Shown: positions 17,399 through 26,059 of the stretch, piece by piece
Layout of the letters: each line of letters begins with the position of its first letter
Position numbering within the stretch: the stretch's first letter is position 1
From: a virus
Virus record (IMG/VR): IMGVR_UViG_3300009514_000004
Coordinates: 62,001-126,000 of that record
DNA length: 64,000 nucleotides
Strand: one strand, 5' to 3'
Position numbers and translations under genes: made by a program
The notes under the pieces: model-generated
Told to the model about the DNA's origin: nothing
Seen by the model: only the letters and a program-made list of their open reading frames with translations
Database searches by the model: none

Positions 17399-18540
17399 AG
17401 GTGGTCGTCGCGAAAAACGATCTGAACGCCGCGCTACAGATCGTCTCGACAAGCATCGCGTCCAAGGGGATGGAGATCGAGTCCCACTACGTGTTCCGTG
17501 CGGTGGAGGACGGCCACGTGGAAGTCCTCACGACGAGTGGTCGGGTGTTCTCGAGCGCGAAGTTTGTCGCCAAGGTCGAGGACGCCGACACGTACAAGGC
17601 TTTCACCATCGAGGGGTGGCGGCTCAAGAAGTGGTTGGGGTCGGTCGGCGACGTGGCCTTGAGTTTCACGTTCGACGGCACCCTGGTGACCGCGGCCGAG
17701 CCCAAGGGGACCAACGAGTTCCAGAGCCTCGACCCGGGGCTTTTCCCCTACTGGGATAACCACCTCCAGGAGGCGAAGTCGATCGCGACGGTGAAGGCCT
17801 ATCGGCTCCACAACGTCTTCTCCTACCTTAAGCAGTTCATGAACAGCGATGAGGGCGGCAACCCCGGCCTGTGTGTCACCGAGGTTCGGAACGGGCTGTT
17901 CTACGCGGCCACGGACACCTCAATCACGACCGTCGCGGTAGAGCCATTCAAAGACTCCACCCTGCGGGTGCACGGCAAAGACATCCCGACCCTCCAGAAG
18001 TTCCTCGCCCAGGCGGGAGATGAGGATGTCGAGGTCCTCGAGTACGACCAGGGCGTCTTCTTCCGCCGCGCCTCCGGGCCGGTGTTTGGTGAGGCTCGGT
18101 ACCGCTCCCCGTTCCCCAACGTGCGGCCACCCAAGAGCGACGACGCGGACCCGCACTGGTGGACGGTCTCGTGCGCCGAGATGGACACCAGCCTCAAGGC
18201 GGTCGAGGCGTCCGCGGCTCGCGAGGATAACCGGGTCTGGCTCAGGCCGCTCAACGGCAAGGTTCAGATCTCGATGCTGAGCCCCAACGGCCGTCATCAG
18301 AAGCGGGTGTTGGAATGCTCAGACTCGGGGACGACCGACGGCGCCCTGCCGATCCCGACCGATGGGTTCGCGATCGACCAGGTCACAATCGACCGGGTGC
18401 TGTCGCACTACGAAGGGGACGCGATCCGGCTGGGTATCACCACCAAGAGCGAGGCACCTCAGACAGGGTTCGTCAAGGTGACCGAGAAGCGCGGGGAGGA
18501 CCAGTTCCTCACGTGCGCCGCTTGGCTGATGGGGTACTAG
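17395..18540 (+). CDS. dnaN: DNA polymerase III beta-type sliding clamp
   Basis: 381 aa, close to the 366-aa norm for bacterial DnaN. Three repeated clamp domains are traceable: an N-terminal MKVVVAKNDLNAALQIV, a middle segment starting with SIATVKAYRLHNVFSYLKQF, and a C-terminal WWTVSCAEMDTSLKAVEAS with the final peptide-binding strand. Tethers the replicative polymerase to DNA; gamma/tau at 21498 is its loader. Identification by fold-like repeats and length; sequence is divergent. GTG start overlaps the previous stop. Confidence 0.75.
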   Translation: MKVVVAKNDLNAALQIVSTSIASKGMEIESHYVFRAVEDGHVEVLTTSGRVFSSAKFVAKVEDADTYKAFTIEGWRLKKWLGSVGDVALSFTFDGTLVTAAEPKGTNEFQSLDPGLFPYWDNHLQEAKSIATVKAYRLHNVFSYLKQFMNSDEGGNPGLCVTEVRNGLFYAATDTSITTVAVEPFKDSTLRVHGKDIPTLQKFLAQAGDEDVEVLEYDQGVFFRRASGPVFGEARYRSPFPNVRPPKSDDADPHWWTVSCAEMDTSLKAVEASAAREDNRVWLRPLNGKVQISMLSPNGRHQKRVLECSDSGTTDGALPIPTDGFAIDQVTIDRVLSHYEGDAIRLGITTKSEAPQTGFVKVTEKRGEDQFLTCAAWLMGY

Positions 18541-18545
18541 ACAGG

Positions 18546-19193
18546 GTGCCCGGACTTCCCTCCATGGTAGCCCTCCGATCCCAAGCCGATCGGGCGAAGG
18601 CCTTCCGGGACGCCGTGACAGGTCAACTCACGTCGGTCAACACGGAGATACAGCAGCTGGAGAACGAGGAGGCCTTGTTGGTCCTGGTCTCTGAGCTGTT
18701 CCGCCAGCTGATCGACGCCGAGATCACCTCGGGTGTACAGGCGGTCGAGAAGCTCCAGACCGAAGGCCTCCAGGCTGTATTCCCCGACATGGACCTGGTC
18801 GTCACTGCGCAGATCGAGGTCCTCCGGGGTAAGGTCTCGGTCTCTCTGCTCACCACACAGAAGCTCGACGACGGAACCGTGGTCGAGGGGTTGAGCAACG
18901 ACGCTTTCGGAGGTGCCTTGAGTACCGTTCAATCGGTCCTCATGCGAGTCATCGTGGTGCTTCGGCGCCGGATGCGCCCGCTCCTGGTGATGGATGAGTC
19001 TTTGCCGGCCTTCGACTCCAACTACGTTCACACGATGGGTCAGTTCCTTTCTCAGCTCTGTTCGCGTATGGGGGTGGATATCCTGTTGGTGACTCACAAC
19101 CCTGCCCTGGTCGAGGCAGCCGACCGCGCATTCAAGATTGTGCGCAAGAACGGCACCGTCGCCTTCCAGAGGCTCCCGATCAGCCTGCACTAG
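18546..19193 (+). CDS. Rad50/SbcC C-terminal half: second ATPase lobe
   Basis: 215 aa from GTG 18546 (ATG 18564 is an alternative; neither has a strong ribosome site). A short N-terminal coil (residues about 10-50) leads to an ABC ATPase lobe with signature-like DAFGGALSTVQSVL, Walker B RPLLVMDESLPAFDS (D-loop included) and the switch His in ILLVTHNP. There is no Walker A, which is supplied by the separate gene at 12719. Together they form a split Rad50 working with SbcD at 14074. Confidence 0.8.
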   Translation: MPGLPSMVALRSQADRAKAFRDAVTGQLTSVNTEIQQLENEEALLVLVSELFRQLIDAEITSGVQAVEKLQTEGLQAVFPDMDLVVTAQIEVLRGKVSVSLLTTQKLDDGTVVEGLSNDAFGGALSTVQSVLMRVIVVLRRRMRPLLVMDESLPAFDSNYVHTMGQFLSQLCSRMGVDILLVTHNPALVEAADRAFKIVRKNGTVAFQRLPISLH

Positions 19194-19203
19194 CGAGGTC
19201 CAC

Positions 19204-19746
19204 ATGCAGACCGAAGGCAAGATCAGACAGCAGCTCAAGCAGGTCCAGTTCCGGGCCCGCAAGAGGCTGCTCAAACAACGTCTGCGGGTTGTGCCGTGCA
19301 ACTGCGTCCACAACCGGACGCTCCAGTTACCCAACGGCCACACCGACGAAGCCGTCAGCTTCTGCGGCCTGTACGCCGAGGACAACAAGGGAGAGGACTG
19401 GCAGGGGCTGACCTGTGATGAGCGCTACGGTGGGGTCGAGCTGGCCCGGGACTGCCCTTCGTTCGAGCTGCGCCAGAACAAAGCCGAGGTCAAGGCGGAG
19501 TTCAACAGGCTCCTCCGTGGCGACCGAGGGGTGCTGGCGTCTCAGCATCCCGACATCGCCGCGTTGGCGTGGGTCCTCGACAGCAAAGACATCCTCGTCG
19601 ACGAGGATGCCGACGAGGATGTCGACGAGGAGATCGACGAGGAGCCCGTCACCCTCCAACCAGCCCCCGACCCTGACGACTCCGGTCACACCCCGCTGGA
19701 CGAGCCCAGGAGGCCTCTGTGGCGTCGCTTCTTCCGAATGCCGTGA
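19204..19746 (+). CDS. Hypothetical cysteine-rich protein with acidic tail, 180 aa
   Basis: Not recognised. A basic N-terminal helix (QFRARKRLLKQRLRVV) is followed by cysteines in PCNCVHN, FCGLY, LTCDE and RDCPSF, enough ligands for a zinc or iron-sulphur site. The C-terminal third is acidic (DEDADEDVDEEIDEE). Start ATG 19204 follows GCGAGG after the Rad50-C stop. The end overlaps the next gene by 28 bases. Context suggests DNA repair, unproven. Confidence 0.72.
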   Translation: MQTEGKIRQQLKQVQFRARKRLLKQRLRVVPCNCVHNRTLQLPNGHTDEAVSFCGLYAEDNKGEDWQGLTCDERYGGVELARDCPSFELRQNKAEVKAEFNRLLRGDRGVLASQHPDIAALAWVLDSKDILVDEDADEDVDEEIDEEPVTLQPAPDPDDSGHTPLDEPRRPLWRRFFRMP

Positions 19747-20288
19747 GCGATCTCCTGCAAGTCAGCCCTGTACCGGCCCGGAGAGGGGCGACCCCCCTGT
19801 TCATCGAGTCCAAGGTCAACCCCGAGTCCGCCCCTTTCTTGGTCTCCTCCAGGAAGGCAATGCTCTGGGTCCAGCGGTCCTCCATGGCCGGGTTCGTTCG
19901 AGCCGCTGTGCGGACGGGCGTCGAGGACAACGGGGAGATGTACCTCGAGGTGGTACGCGCGATCGCCCAGATGGGCTCCGAGGCCGAGTGGGGCAACGTC
20001 CAACCATGGACTGAGGAGGGCCTTCAGGAGGCCCTCAGCTACCTGGCCTATTTCGGGTTCACCGAGGTCGAGCTGCTCATCCCGAACACCAAAGAAGCCG
20101 CCAAGTTCGTCTCGACCCAAACCGAGTGTGAAATCACTGTCGCCGACTGGCTCGAGCCCGGGATGGTGGTCGCGATACCCAAGGACCGGTCCTTCGTGGG
20201 CAGCCTCGGCCGCATCGACGAAGACTCCGTTGTCGTGGTGGTGCACAACCCCAGTCGTGGTGTCACGGTGGTACGGCGTGAGGAATGA
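19719..20288 (+). CDS. Hypothetical protein, 189 aa
   Basis: Not recognised. GTG at 19719 has CAGGAGG at the right distance, inside the preceding gene. Protein is mixed alpha/beta: RKAMLWVQRSSMAGFVRAA, a helical EEGLQEALSYLAYFGF and a beta C-terminus (EPGMVVAIPKDRSFVG, SVVVVVHNPSRGVTVV). TGA overlaps the primase ATG (ATGA), suggesting cotranslation with the primase. Confidence 0.75.
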   Translation: MASLLPNAVSDLLQVSPVPARRGATPLFIESKVNPESAPFLVSSRKAMLWVQRSSMAGFVRAAVRTGVEDNGEMYLEVVRAIAQMGSEAEWGNVQPWTEEGLQEALSYLAYFGFTEVELLIPNTKEAAKFVSTQTECEITVADWLEPGMVVAIPKDRSFVGSLGRIDEDSVVVVVHNPSRGVTVVRREE

Positions 20289-21004
20289 CGTGGCTGGCTG
20301 ACCACCTGTTCGCGTGCTCTCTGGACGAGGAGTGCGAAGACTACGCCCTGGGCCGCGGCGCCCTACCCAAAAGCATCGTCGAGATGGGGCTCACGACTTG
20401 GGAGCCGTTGTCCGAGCCATCTCCCGATGCCAAGTTCGGGGAGCTGTACGGCAAGTACGGCGAGAAGATCGAGGGTGCCCTCATCTGCCCGCTGACCAAC
20501 CCCAGAGGAGACCTTCTCGGGTTCGAGGCGCGCAGCATCCTCGGCAAGCGCATCAGCCAGTTCAAGGTGTTCCCCAAGGCCGCCTGGAACCCCGTCTGGA
20601 TCGGGTGCCGGCGTGCCATGGCGCGCATCTATGGGGGAGGCGACATCTGGGTGGTCGAGGGGCAGTTCGACCTGTACCCGCTCGAGTGGGTCATTCCCGA
20701 GACCGATGTGGTTTTGGCGTCCTTGCGCGCCCAGCTCACCCGCGCCCAGGTGGAGTTCTTGCGGCGGGTGTCTGGGTTCGGGGGCACGGTTCACATGGTC
20801 TACGACCGTGACGAGACCGGCAAGAAGGGTGTCCACGGCTGGGTGGACGACCAAGGAAAGCGCCACTGGGGCGCGTTGGAGCAACTCCGCTATGTGGGGG
20901 TACCGTGTGACGACGTCCCCTACAGAGGCGGAGAGGACCTCGGTGAGGTCTGGGACTCGGGAGGGGTCGAGGCGATGCGCCGGGCGTTTCCCACACTGAT
21001 GTAG
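20285..21004 (+). CDS. Toprim-domain DNA primase (DnaG-like catalytic part)
   Basis: 239 aa. A DnaG-like N-terminal basic segment (LICPLTNPRGDLLGFEARS) is followed by Toprim motifs: DIWVVEGQFDLYPL with Glu125 and VHMVYDRDETGKKG with Asp174/Asp176. There is no CHC2-type zinc domain and no helicase domain, so it is a reduced primase that probably acts with a separate replicative helicase outside the window. Synthesises RNA primers on the lagging strand. Confidence 0.82.
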   Translation: MTWLADHLFACSLDEECEDYALGRGALPKSIVEMGLTTWEPLSEPSPDAKFGELYGKYGEKIEGALICPLTNPRGDLLGFEARSILGKRISQFKVFPKAAWNPVWIGCRRAMARIYGGGDIWVVEGQFDLYPLEWVIPETDVVLASLRAQLTRAQVEFLRRVSGFGGTVHMVYDRDETGKKGVHGWVDDQGKRHWGALEQLRYVGVPCDDVPYRGGEDLGEVWDSGGVEAMRRAFPTLM

Positions 21005-21014
21005 GAGGTACGAG

Positions 21015-21464
21015 ATGGATATCTGGAAGGCCGGTGAGGAGGTCTACGACCTCATGCGCGACCTGGTCGCTCAACACCACCCCCACCTGGCTCTGGTGGA
21101 GCGAGAAATCGTCATACTCATGCGTGAGAAGGCGTCCAAGAGCGGCGGCGTGACGACCATGGGCAAGTCCAGCAAGACCCCTGACTGGGTCTCTCAGCTG
21201 GGGGTCGACAACTGGAAGTTCAAGGTCGAGATCGGCTCCGACGTCTGGAAAGACCTGCCGCCGCACGAGAAACGGGCCCTCATGGACCATCACCTGTGCG
21301 CGATGGGGGTCGAGGAGAAGAAGGACGGCTCGCTGAAGTGCTTCATCAAGCCGCCGGATTTCGTCGCCTACGAGGAGGAGATCGAGCGGCACGGGGTCTG
21401 GCGCATGTCCGGGGAGTCTGTCGATCGACCCCTGGTGGAGAAGCTGTTCGGGTCCAAGAACTAG
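21015..21464 (+). CDS. Putative phage metallopeptidase
   Basis: 149 aa. ATG follows GTAGGAGGT. The family-like pattern is VTTMGKSSKTPDWV, a beta segment WKFKVEIGSDVWKDL, then the metal helix HEKRALMDHHLCAM and a final FIKPPDFVAYEEEIERHGVW. This organisation fits the widespread phage putative metallopeptidase domain. The usual HExxH is replaced by D-H-H, so metal ligands are tentative. Substrate unknown; such genes often sit among replication genes. Confidence 0.6.
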   Translation: MDIWKAGEEVYDLMRDLVAQHHPHLALVEREIVILMREKASKSGGVTTMGKSSKTPDWVSQLGVDNWKFKVEIGSDVWKDLPPHEKRALMDHHLCAMGVEEKKDGSLKCFIKPPDFVAYEEEIERHGVWRMSGESVDRPLVEKLFGSKN

Positions 21465-21480
21465 GGCTGCCGCGGGCACT

Positions 21481-21490
21481 GATGGGGTAA
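21481..21490 (+). promoter_or_regulatory. GATGGGGTAA box, putative promoter element
   Basis: Identical over ten bases to the box at 5395. It stands 7 bases before the gamma/tau ATG with no ribosome-binding site between, so if it is a -10 element the message would be leaderless or nearly so. Confidence 0.42.
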
Positions 21491-21497
21491 GTCCAGT

Positions 21498-22964
21498 ATG
21501 GGTCTGGATGTGAAATACAGACCTCGTCGTTACGGCGAGGTTCTGGGCCAGGAGGACACCGTCCGGATCCTCCGGAGTTTCGTGTCCAAGGGTATTGGGT
21601 TTCACCAGTCGTACCTGTTCCACGGCCCGTACGGCAGCGGCAAGACCACCCTCGGACGGATCCTGGCGCGCACCCTCTTGTGCGCCGATCCCGTCGAGGG
21701 TGAGCCCTGCGACAAGTGCCCCTCGTGCACGTCCATGCTCGACGGTGGTGTGGCCGAGGGATACGTCGAGGTCGACGCGGCAACCAACTCCGGCAAGGAC
21801 CACGTCCGCAAGGTCGTCGAGACCATCCAGTATTCGACCTTCTCGGGGTCCCGTCGCATCTACCTGTTCGATGAGGCCCACCAGCTCTCCAAGGACGCCC
21901 TAGACGCGCTCCTCAAGCCGCTCGAGGACGAGGAGGTGGGGAGCGAGAACAAGCGCTTGGTCTGCATCTTCTGCACGACTGAGCCTGAGAAGGTCCGCGA
22001 GACTATCTGGAGTCGGTCGGCGGCCTTCCGTGTTCGGGCGGCCGACCCCGAGGTCATCGCCGCCCGCCTGGCCTACATCTGCGACCAGGAGGCGATCGAG
22101 TACGAGCCCACGCTGCTTCAGTACATCGCCGAGGCCACCGAGTGCCACGTCCGGGACGCCATCAAGGCTGTAGAGGGGATCTCCCAGCTGGGGGCCGTCG
22201 ACCAGGCCAACGTGACGACGTTCCTGCAACTGGACCTGAATCCGATGTACCTGAAGGTCCTGGCCCACATCGGTCAGGACCTCCCCGAGGCGTTGTCGAC
22301 GGCCGACGCCATCCTGGCTCGTGTCTCGCCGCTGACCATGTATCGACAGTTGAGCGCGGTGGCCTTGATGACTTTCCGGCTATCGCTGGGCATCACCAAG
22401 CTCGACCAGTTCTGGGACCGTGACGCCGTCAAAGCGTTGGCCGACCAGCACGGGCAGTTCCTGATCACCATCGCCCGGACGTTCGCGGAACAGCCTGGGC
22501 GACCCACAGGGGCGATGCTTCAATGCGACCTGGCCCAGCTCCACTACGGTCCTGGAAGTATGCCCGCCCGCCCTCTATCAGTGCCGGCGCCGGCGGCGTC
22601 GGCCCCGCCTCCCACCCCGCCTCCCACGCCTGAGTCTGAAACCGTCCCCACGCCTGAGCCTGAACCAACCCCTGCCTCGGCATCCCCGACAACGCAATCG
22701 CGTTCGACCACCAAGAGTGTCAAGCCCACCCCGGACCTCGGTACAGTCGACGAGACTCCGCGCTTGCTAAATGGGGGCGTGTACACCGACATTAGGCTCA
22801 TCCGGAAAAGGCAACGCAACAACAACGGCGAGGGGCCTGGGTCCACCCCCGACGAGCTAAACGACGCCGAGTTCTGCCGACTCTTGAGGATGACCATCTC
22901 GAAACAAGACGAGGCGAAACAGAGGCGTGGACCAGCGGGACGAGGGAACCTGGATCGCGGTTGA
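21498..22964 (+). CDS. dnaX: DNA polymerase III gamma/tau clamp-loader subunit
   Basis: 488 aa. KYRPRRYGEVLGQE N-terminus, Walker A GPYGSGKTT at 43-51, zinc cysteines in CADPVEGEPCDKCPSC, Walker B IYLFDEAHQLSKD, and an SRC-like sensor region. Residues about 355-405 are a Pro-rich linker (PPPTPPPTPESE). The C-terminal part is short, so it resembles gamma more than full tau. Loads the 17395 clamp with delta at the left edge. The last 38 bases overlap the NusG-like gene. Confidence 0.93.
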   Translation: MGLDVKYRPRRYGEVLGQEDTVRILRSFVSKGIGFHQSYLFHGPYGSGKTTLGRILARTLLCADPVEGEPCDKCPSCTSMLDGGVAEGYVEVDAATNSGKDHVRKVVETIQYSTFSGSRRIYLFDEAHQLSKDALDALLKPLEDEEVGSENKRLVCIFCTTEPEKVRETIWSRSAAFRVRAADPEVIAARLAYICDQEAIEYEPTLLQYIAEATECHVRDAIKAVEGISQLGAVDQANVTTFLQLDLNPMYLKVLAHIGQDLPEALSTADAILARVSPLTMYRQLSAVALMTFRLSLGITKLDQFWDRDAVKALADQHGQFLITIARTFAEQPGRPTGAMLQCDLAQLHYGPGSMPARPLSVPAPAASAPPPTPPPTPESETVPTPEPEPTPASASPTTQSRSTTKSVKPTPDLGTVDETPRLLNGGVYTDIRLIRKRQRNNNGEGPGSTPDELNDAEFCRLLRMTISKQDEAKQRRGPAGRGNLDRG

Positions 22965-23856
22965 GCTGTCGAAGCAGGGCGAGCTGAAGGTCGAAGACCG
23001 CACGCTCGAGGCTTCGTTGCGCACCGATCTGGAAGTGGACGGTGCGTTCGAGATTTTCATCCCGGCGACGACCTACGTCCGTGATGGTAGGTCGGTGACC
23101 ATCCACTTGATCGAGGGGTACGTGTTTCTGCGGTCGGGGCTCCCCGAGGTGCGCTACTTCGGCCTCGAGAATTTCCCCTACGTCAACCAGGTGATGTCGA
23201 CGAAGTCCGGTCCCCACGGGATGCGGGTTCTCAGCACTATCCCGGACGTACAGATACAGACGATGCGCACCCGCCTGCGCGAGCAGGTCGTTGCGGACAT
23301 CCCTCCAGGAACACGGGTCGAGGTCGTAGAAGGGACCTACAGGCACCTCGAGGGCGAGGTGCTGTTCTCCGAACACGACATGGCGACGGTCCTGATCACG
23401 CTTCGTTCCCTCGAGCTGATCGTGAACATCCCGCTGGTGTTTCTGGAGGCGATCGAGGCCCCCAAAGAGTCGGAAGAGCCCTCGGCAGAGGCCGAGGACG
23501 TACCCCAGGAGCAGGCACCCCAGCCCGGCAAAAGGCTCACAGCGCGAGACTTTTACGAGGAGATCGTCCTGGTGCTCGGGCGCCTCACCAAGTATCAGGC
23601 AGGGGCCTTCGTCCACATGGAGGAGGTCATGCCCCTGGTGCTTCGGCAGAAGGGCATGGACCCCAAAAACCTACCCGACGGGTGGGAGCTTCGAGGGGTG
23701 GGGGGTATTTACCGCCGCGTAGGGTATGCTTTCCGGAACCAGCGGCAGGAATACTGTACAAATCCGAAGACGCTCCAGGGCGTCAGACGCGGGATGTGGG
23801 GTCTCACCGAAGAGGGGGTGGCGCTCGCATTGAGGTTGAAAGCGGGCGAGCGATGA
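22927..23856 (+). CDS. NusG-like transcription elongation/antitermination factor
   Basis: 309 aa. NGN-like N-terminal domain (TWIAVELSKQGEL, FEIFIPATTYVRDG, LIEGYVFLRSG, FGLENFPYVNQV) followed by a KOW domain (PPGTRVEVVEGTYRHLEGEV, with NIPLVFLEAIE). A Pro/Glu linker (about 180-205) connects to an extra C-terminal helical/winged region (LTARDFYEEIVLVLGRL, YRRVGYAFRNQRQEY) absent from host NusG. Probably modifies host RNA polymerase to control phage operons, as the adjacent sigma-like gene suggests. GTG start lies inside dnaX after ACAGAGG. Confidence 0.72.
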   Translation: MDQRDEGTWIAVELSKQGELKVEDRTLEASLRTDLEVDGAFEIFIPATTYVRDGRSVTIHLIEGYVFLRSGLPEVRYFGLENFPYVNQVMSTKSGPHGMRVLSTIPDVQIQTMRTRLREQVVADIPPGTRVEVVEGTYRHLEGEVLFSEHDMATVLITLRSLELIVNIPLVFLEAIEAPKESEEPSAEAEDVPQEQAPQPGKRLTARDFYEEIVLVLGRLTKYQAGAFVHMEEVMPLVLRQKGMDPKNLPDGWELRGVGGIYRRVGYAFRNQRQEYCTNPKTLQGVRRGMWGLTEEGVALALRLKAGER

Positions 23857-23931
23857 AATAAGTTCCAGACCCGTGGTACTGTAGTTGTGTTAGCTACTCG
23901 AGCTGTTTCTCCGGAGAAGAGCAGGGTACAC

Positions 23932-24540
23932 GTGACAATTTCGTGGTCCGGTCATCGCATGACCGATCCAACGGAGATGGCATCGAGGTTCGCCGTCGAG
24001 GACGGCATGGCTTTCCTCGACTCGATATTCGAGGAGCCCTCCGAAGCGGCGAAAGAGAAGATCGAGCAGGTACGACACCTCATGGAGTCCCTCCCACCGT
24101 GCGAGGCCGACTTCGTGAACCTGTACTATTTCCGGGGGCTCAAACAGACCGAGATCGCGGCGATTTTCCGGTGCTCCCAACCGACGGTCTGCTACCGGCT
24201 CCAGCGAGCCACCGCCCGCATCCAGTACCTCATGGACCTGCCGGACGTGGATCCGAGAGACCTCGAGCGGGCGATGCGTCGGTTCCTGGACGACCCGCTC
24301 GACGCTGAGATCATGATCCGGATGAACGACACGACGTGTCAGTCCGAGGTCGCCAAGGCGCTCGGCGTCAGTCAGGGTCTGGTCCGACACCGGTTCATCC
24401 GATCGCTGAAGCGGATGCAAGAAGTCCCGGCGCTCCAGCTGTTCGTCGATCTCTTCGAGTACATCGCCCAGAACCTTCCTCTCCTCCGGGAAGTCCAACG
24501 CACCAAGCGGAGGGAGAGCGTCACGTACGTCGTGGCGTAA
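23932..24540 (+). CDS. Sigma-factor-like protein with two helix-turn-helix motifs
   Basis: 202 aa from GTG 23932 (starts at 23959 and 23977 are also possible; the leader holds GGAGAAGAGCAGGG). Residues around LPPCEADFVNLYYFRGLKQTEIA and FRCSQPTVCYRLQRATARI form a sigma region-4-type HTH. A second HTH follows (CQSEVAKALGVSQGLVRHRF). No clear region 2 is seen, so it could be a transcriptional activator or anti-sigma partner instead of a full sigma factor. It may read the GGGGTA or CAAT-N8-TATAC elements found in the window. Confidence 0.6.
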   Translation: MTISWSGHRMTDPTEMASRFAVEDGMAFLDSIFEEPSEAAKEKIEQVRHLMESLPPCEADFVNLYYFRGLKQTEIAAIFRCSQPTVCYRLQRATARIQYLMDLPDVDPRDLERAMRRFLDDPLDAEIMIRMNDTTCQSEVAKALGVSQGLVRHRFIRSLKRMQEVPALQLFVDLFEYIAQNLPLLREVQRTKRRESVTYVVA

Positions 24541-24594
24541 CTCGGTTTTTCCTCTATCCAGCGCGCGAAGTAGGACGACCTGCGAGCTGGAGAC

Positions 24595-24906
24595 ATGCCT
24601 AGAGCATCTGAGAAACGCGTGGTGATGGCGAAGGAAGTCGCCCGACGGTGGCTGAGTCGCCTGGCGAGAGAGGAGCACCGTCTTCGCATCCTCTACGGCG
24701 CCGCGCGGGAGACCCGTAACCTGCCGAACTTGTTACGGTCTTTCCGAGACCGCAAGGCCACGTTCCCGGGCATCGATCCGATCAGGGACCTGGGCATCCT
24801 GGAAGGCTTCGATTTCGTCGAGGTCTGGTCCAAGGACCGCGTCGGGCTGGAGAAGCTCCGGGACTGGTTCGAGGGTCGCGGGCACGAAACCTCGGGCATC
24901 TGGTAG
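24595..24906 (+). CDS. Hypothetical protein, 103 aa
   Basis: Not recognised. Start follows GCTGGAGAC. Basic N-terminal half (KRVVMAKEVARRWLSRLAREEHRL) and a C-terminal alpha/beta end (FDFVEVWSKDRVGLEKLRDWFE). Six bases before the next gene, so it probably shares a message with the fibre genes that follow. Confidence 0.72.
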   Translation: MPRASEKRVVMAKEVARRWLSRLAREEHRLRILYGAARETRNLPNLLRSFRDRKATFPGIDPIRDLGILEGFDFVEVWSKDRVGLEKLRDWFEGRGHETSGIW

Positions 24907-24911
24907 GTCAC

Positions 24912-25598
24912 GTGGCAGCGACGCGAGTCATCTCAGAGTTCACGTTCCGGTCCACCTCGGGTGGGGCGGATTACTTTTGGGAGGTCGTGCAGGACGAGCA
25001 GGGACTCATCCAGGTGCGTCACATCCGCGCGCCGACAGGCCTGATTCGAGACACGGTCACGGGGCTCCCCCAGACGGTCGTCGACGACATCGACGAGTCG
25101 GTCCGATTGGTGCAAGCCCTGGTGTCGGAGACGACGGCTGCCTCGGGAACCCTGACCTTCACCGGGGAGACCTTCCAGGACGCGGTTATCGCCGGCGGGG
25201 TGCTCAACAACACCGAGTATCGGGTGATCTACTCGAGTCCCGACAACGTCCTGTTCACGACAACCAACAAGACGACCACAGGGTTCAGGGCCGAGACCTC
25301 GACCGCATACGGATCTCCGTCCGACCCCAAGGACGTCGACTACACGGTGTTGGTCGCGACCGCCCAGGCCAGCACGTTTTCCGGCACGGTCACGTTCACG
25401 GATGCCGAGACGACCGGCCAGATCGCAGTCGCGTTCGGGACGGCTTTCGCCACCGCCTCTTACCGTGTCCACCTGACGCCCGACGACTTCGTGCTGGCCC
25501 GCGTGATCGACAAAACGACCACTGGGTTCACGATCGAGCTGGGCGTCACCATGGACACCGGTCAAACCCTCGACGTCGGCTACGACGTTTTCGTGTGA
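24912..25598 (+). CDS. Fibre protein with lectin-like beta repeats
   Basis: 228 aa. After a unique N-terminus (residues 1-75) come two similar beta units: SGTLTFTGETFQDAV...YRVIYSSPDN...TTTGFRAETS and SGTVTFTDAETTGQIAV...YRVHLTPDDF...TTTGFTIELG. The pattern (a Y-R-V strand, a charged loop and T-T-G-F strand) is that of H-type-lectin-like tips on phage fibres, and a similar unit ends the spike at 26060. Likely a receptor-binding or accessory fibre protein. GTG start. Confidence 0.62.
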   Translation: MAATRVISEFTFRSTSGGADYFWEVVQDEQGLIQVRHIRAPTGLIRDTVTGLPQTVVDDIDESVRLVQALVSETTAASGTLTFTGETFQDAVIAGGVLNNTEYRVIYSSPDNVLFTTTNKTTTGFRAETSTAYGSPSDPKDVDYTVLVATAQASTFSGTVTFTDAETTGQIAVAFGTAFATASYRVHLTPDDFVLARVIDKTTTGFTIELGVTMDTGQTLDVGYDVFV

Positions 25599-25608
25599 GG
25601 ACCTGACC

Positions 25609-26049
25609 ATGAGCAGCCTTCGAGACGAGCTAATCCGCCTGGCCCATCGTGAGCCCGAGCTACGGGCCCCCATCGTCGCATTCCTGCGTACGGCCTCCAA
25701 GAAGCTGGACCTGGCGTCGAAGGGGGACGCCATCCGGAAACGCGTTCGCGAGGCCGAGAGGAAAGCGTGGGAGGACGGACTCAAGAATATCAAGCGGGAC
25801 CTCGTTTCAGCGTTCAAGTCCTGGGGCTACAAAGTCGACGAGAAGGCGACCTTCTTGAGCCCCGACAGGGACGGTGGTCTGGAGGGCTCGGTCGCGTTCT
25901 CCGATGAAAAAGCCACAACCCCCGGTACCGTCATCCGAGGCCGACTCCAGGTAGACCGGGAGGTCCGGGAGATCCTCGGGCGTGGCGTGGGGGGATCTCT
26001 CAACCGGGACGCCCGGAGCAACTGGGTCTTCACTGTCGACTGGGCGTGA
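25609..26049 (+). CDS. Leader-bearing hypothetical protein, 146 aa
   Basis: Residues 4-27 carry the shared N-terminal leader (LRDELIRLAHREP followed by ELRAPIVAFLR), also present at 27885, 28604 and 54213. The rest is a helix (IRKRVREAERKAWEDGLKNI) and a beta C-terminus ending SNWVFTVDWA. Starts after GGACCTGACC between two fibre genes, 10 bases from each neighbour, in a tight operon. Function unknown; I infer a virion-associated protein because of context. Confidence 0.72.
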   Translation: MSSLRDELIRLAHREPELRAPIVAFLRTASKKLDLASKGDAIRKRVREAERKAWEDGLKNIKRDLVSAFKSWGYKVDEKATFLSPDRDGGLEGSVAFSDEKATTPGTVIRGRLQVDREVREILGRGVGGSLNRDARSNWVFTVDWA

Positions 26050-26059
26050 GGGGTAGCTG

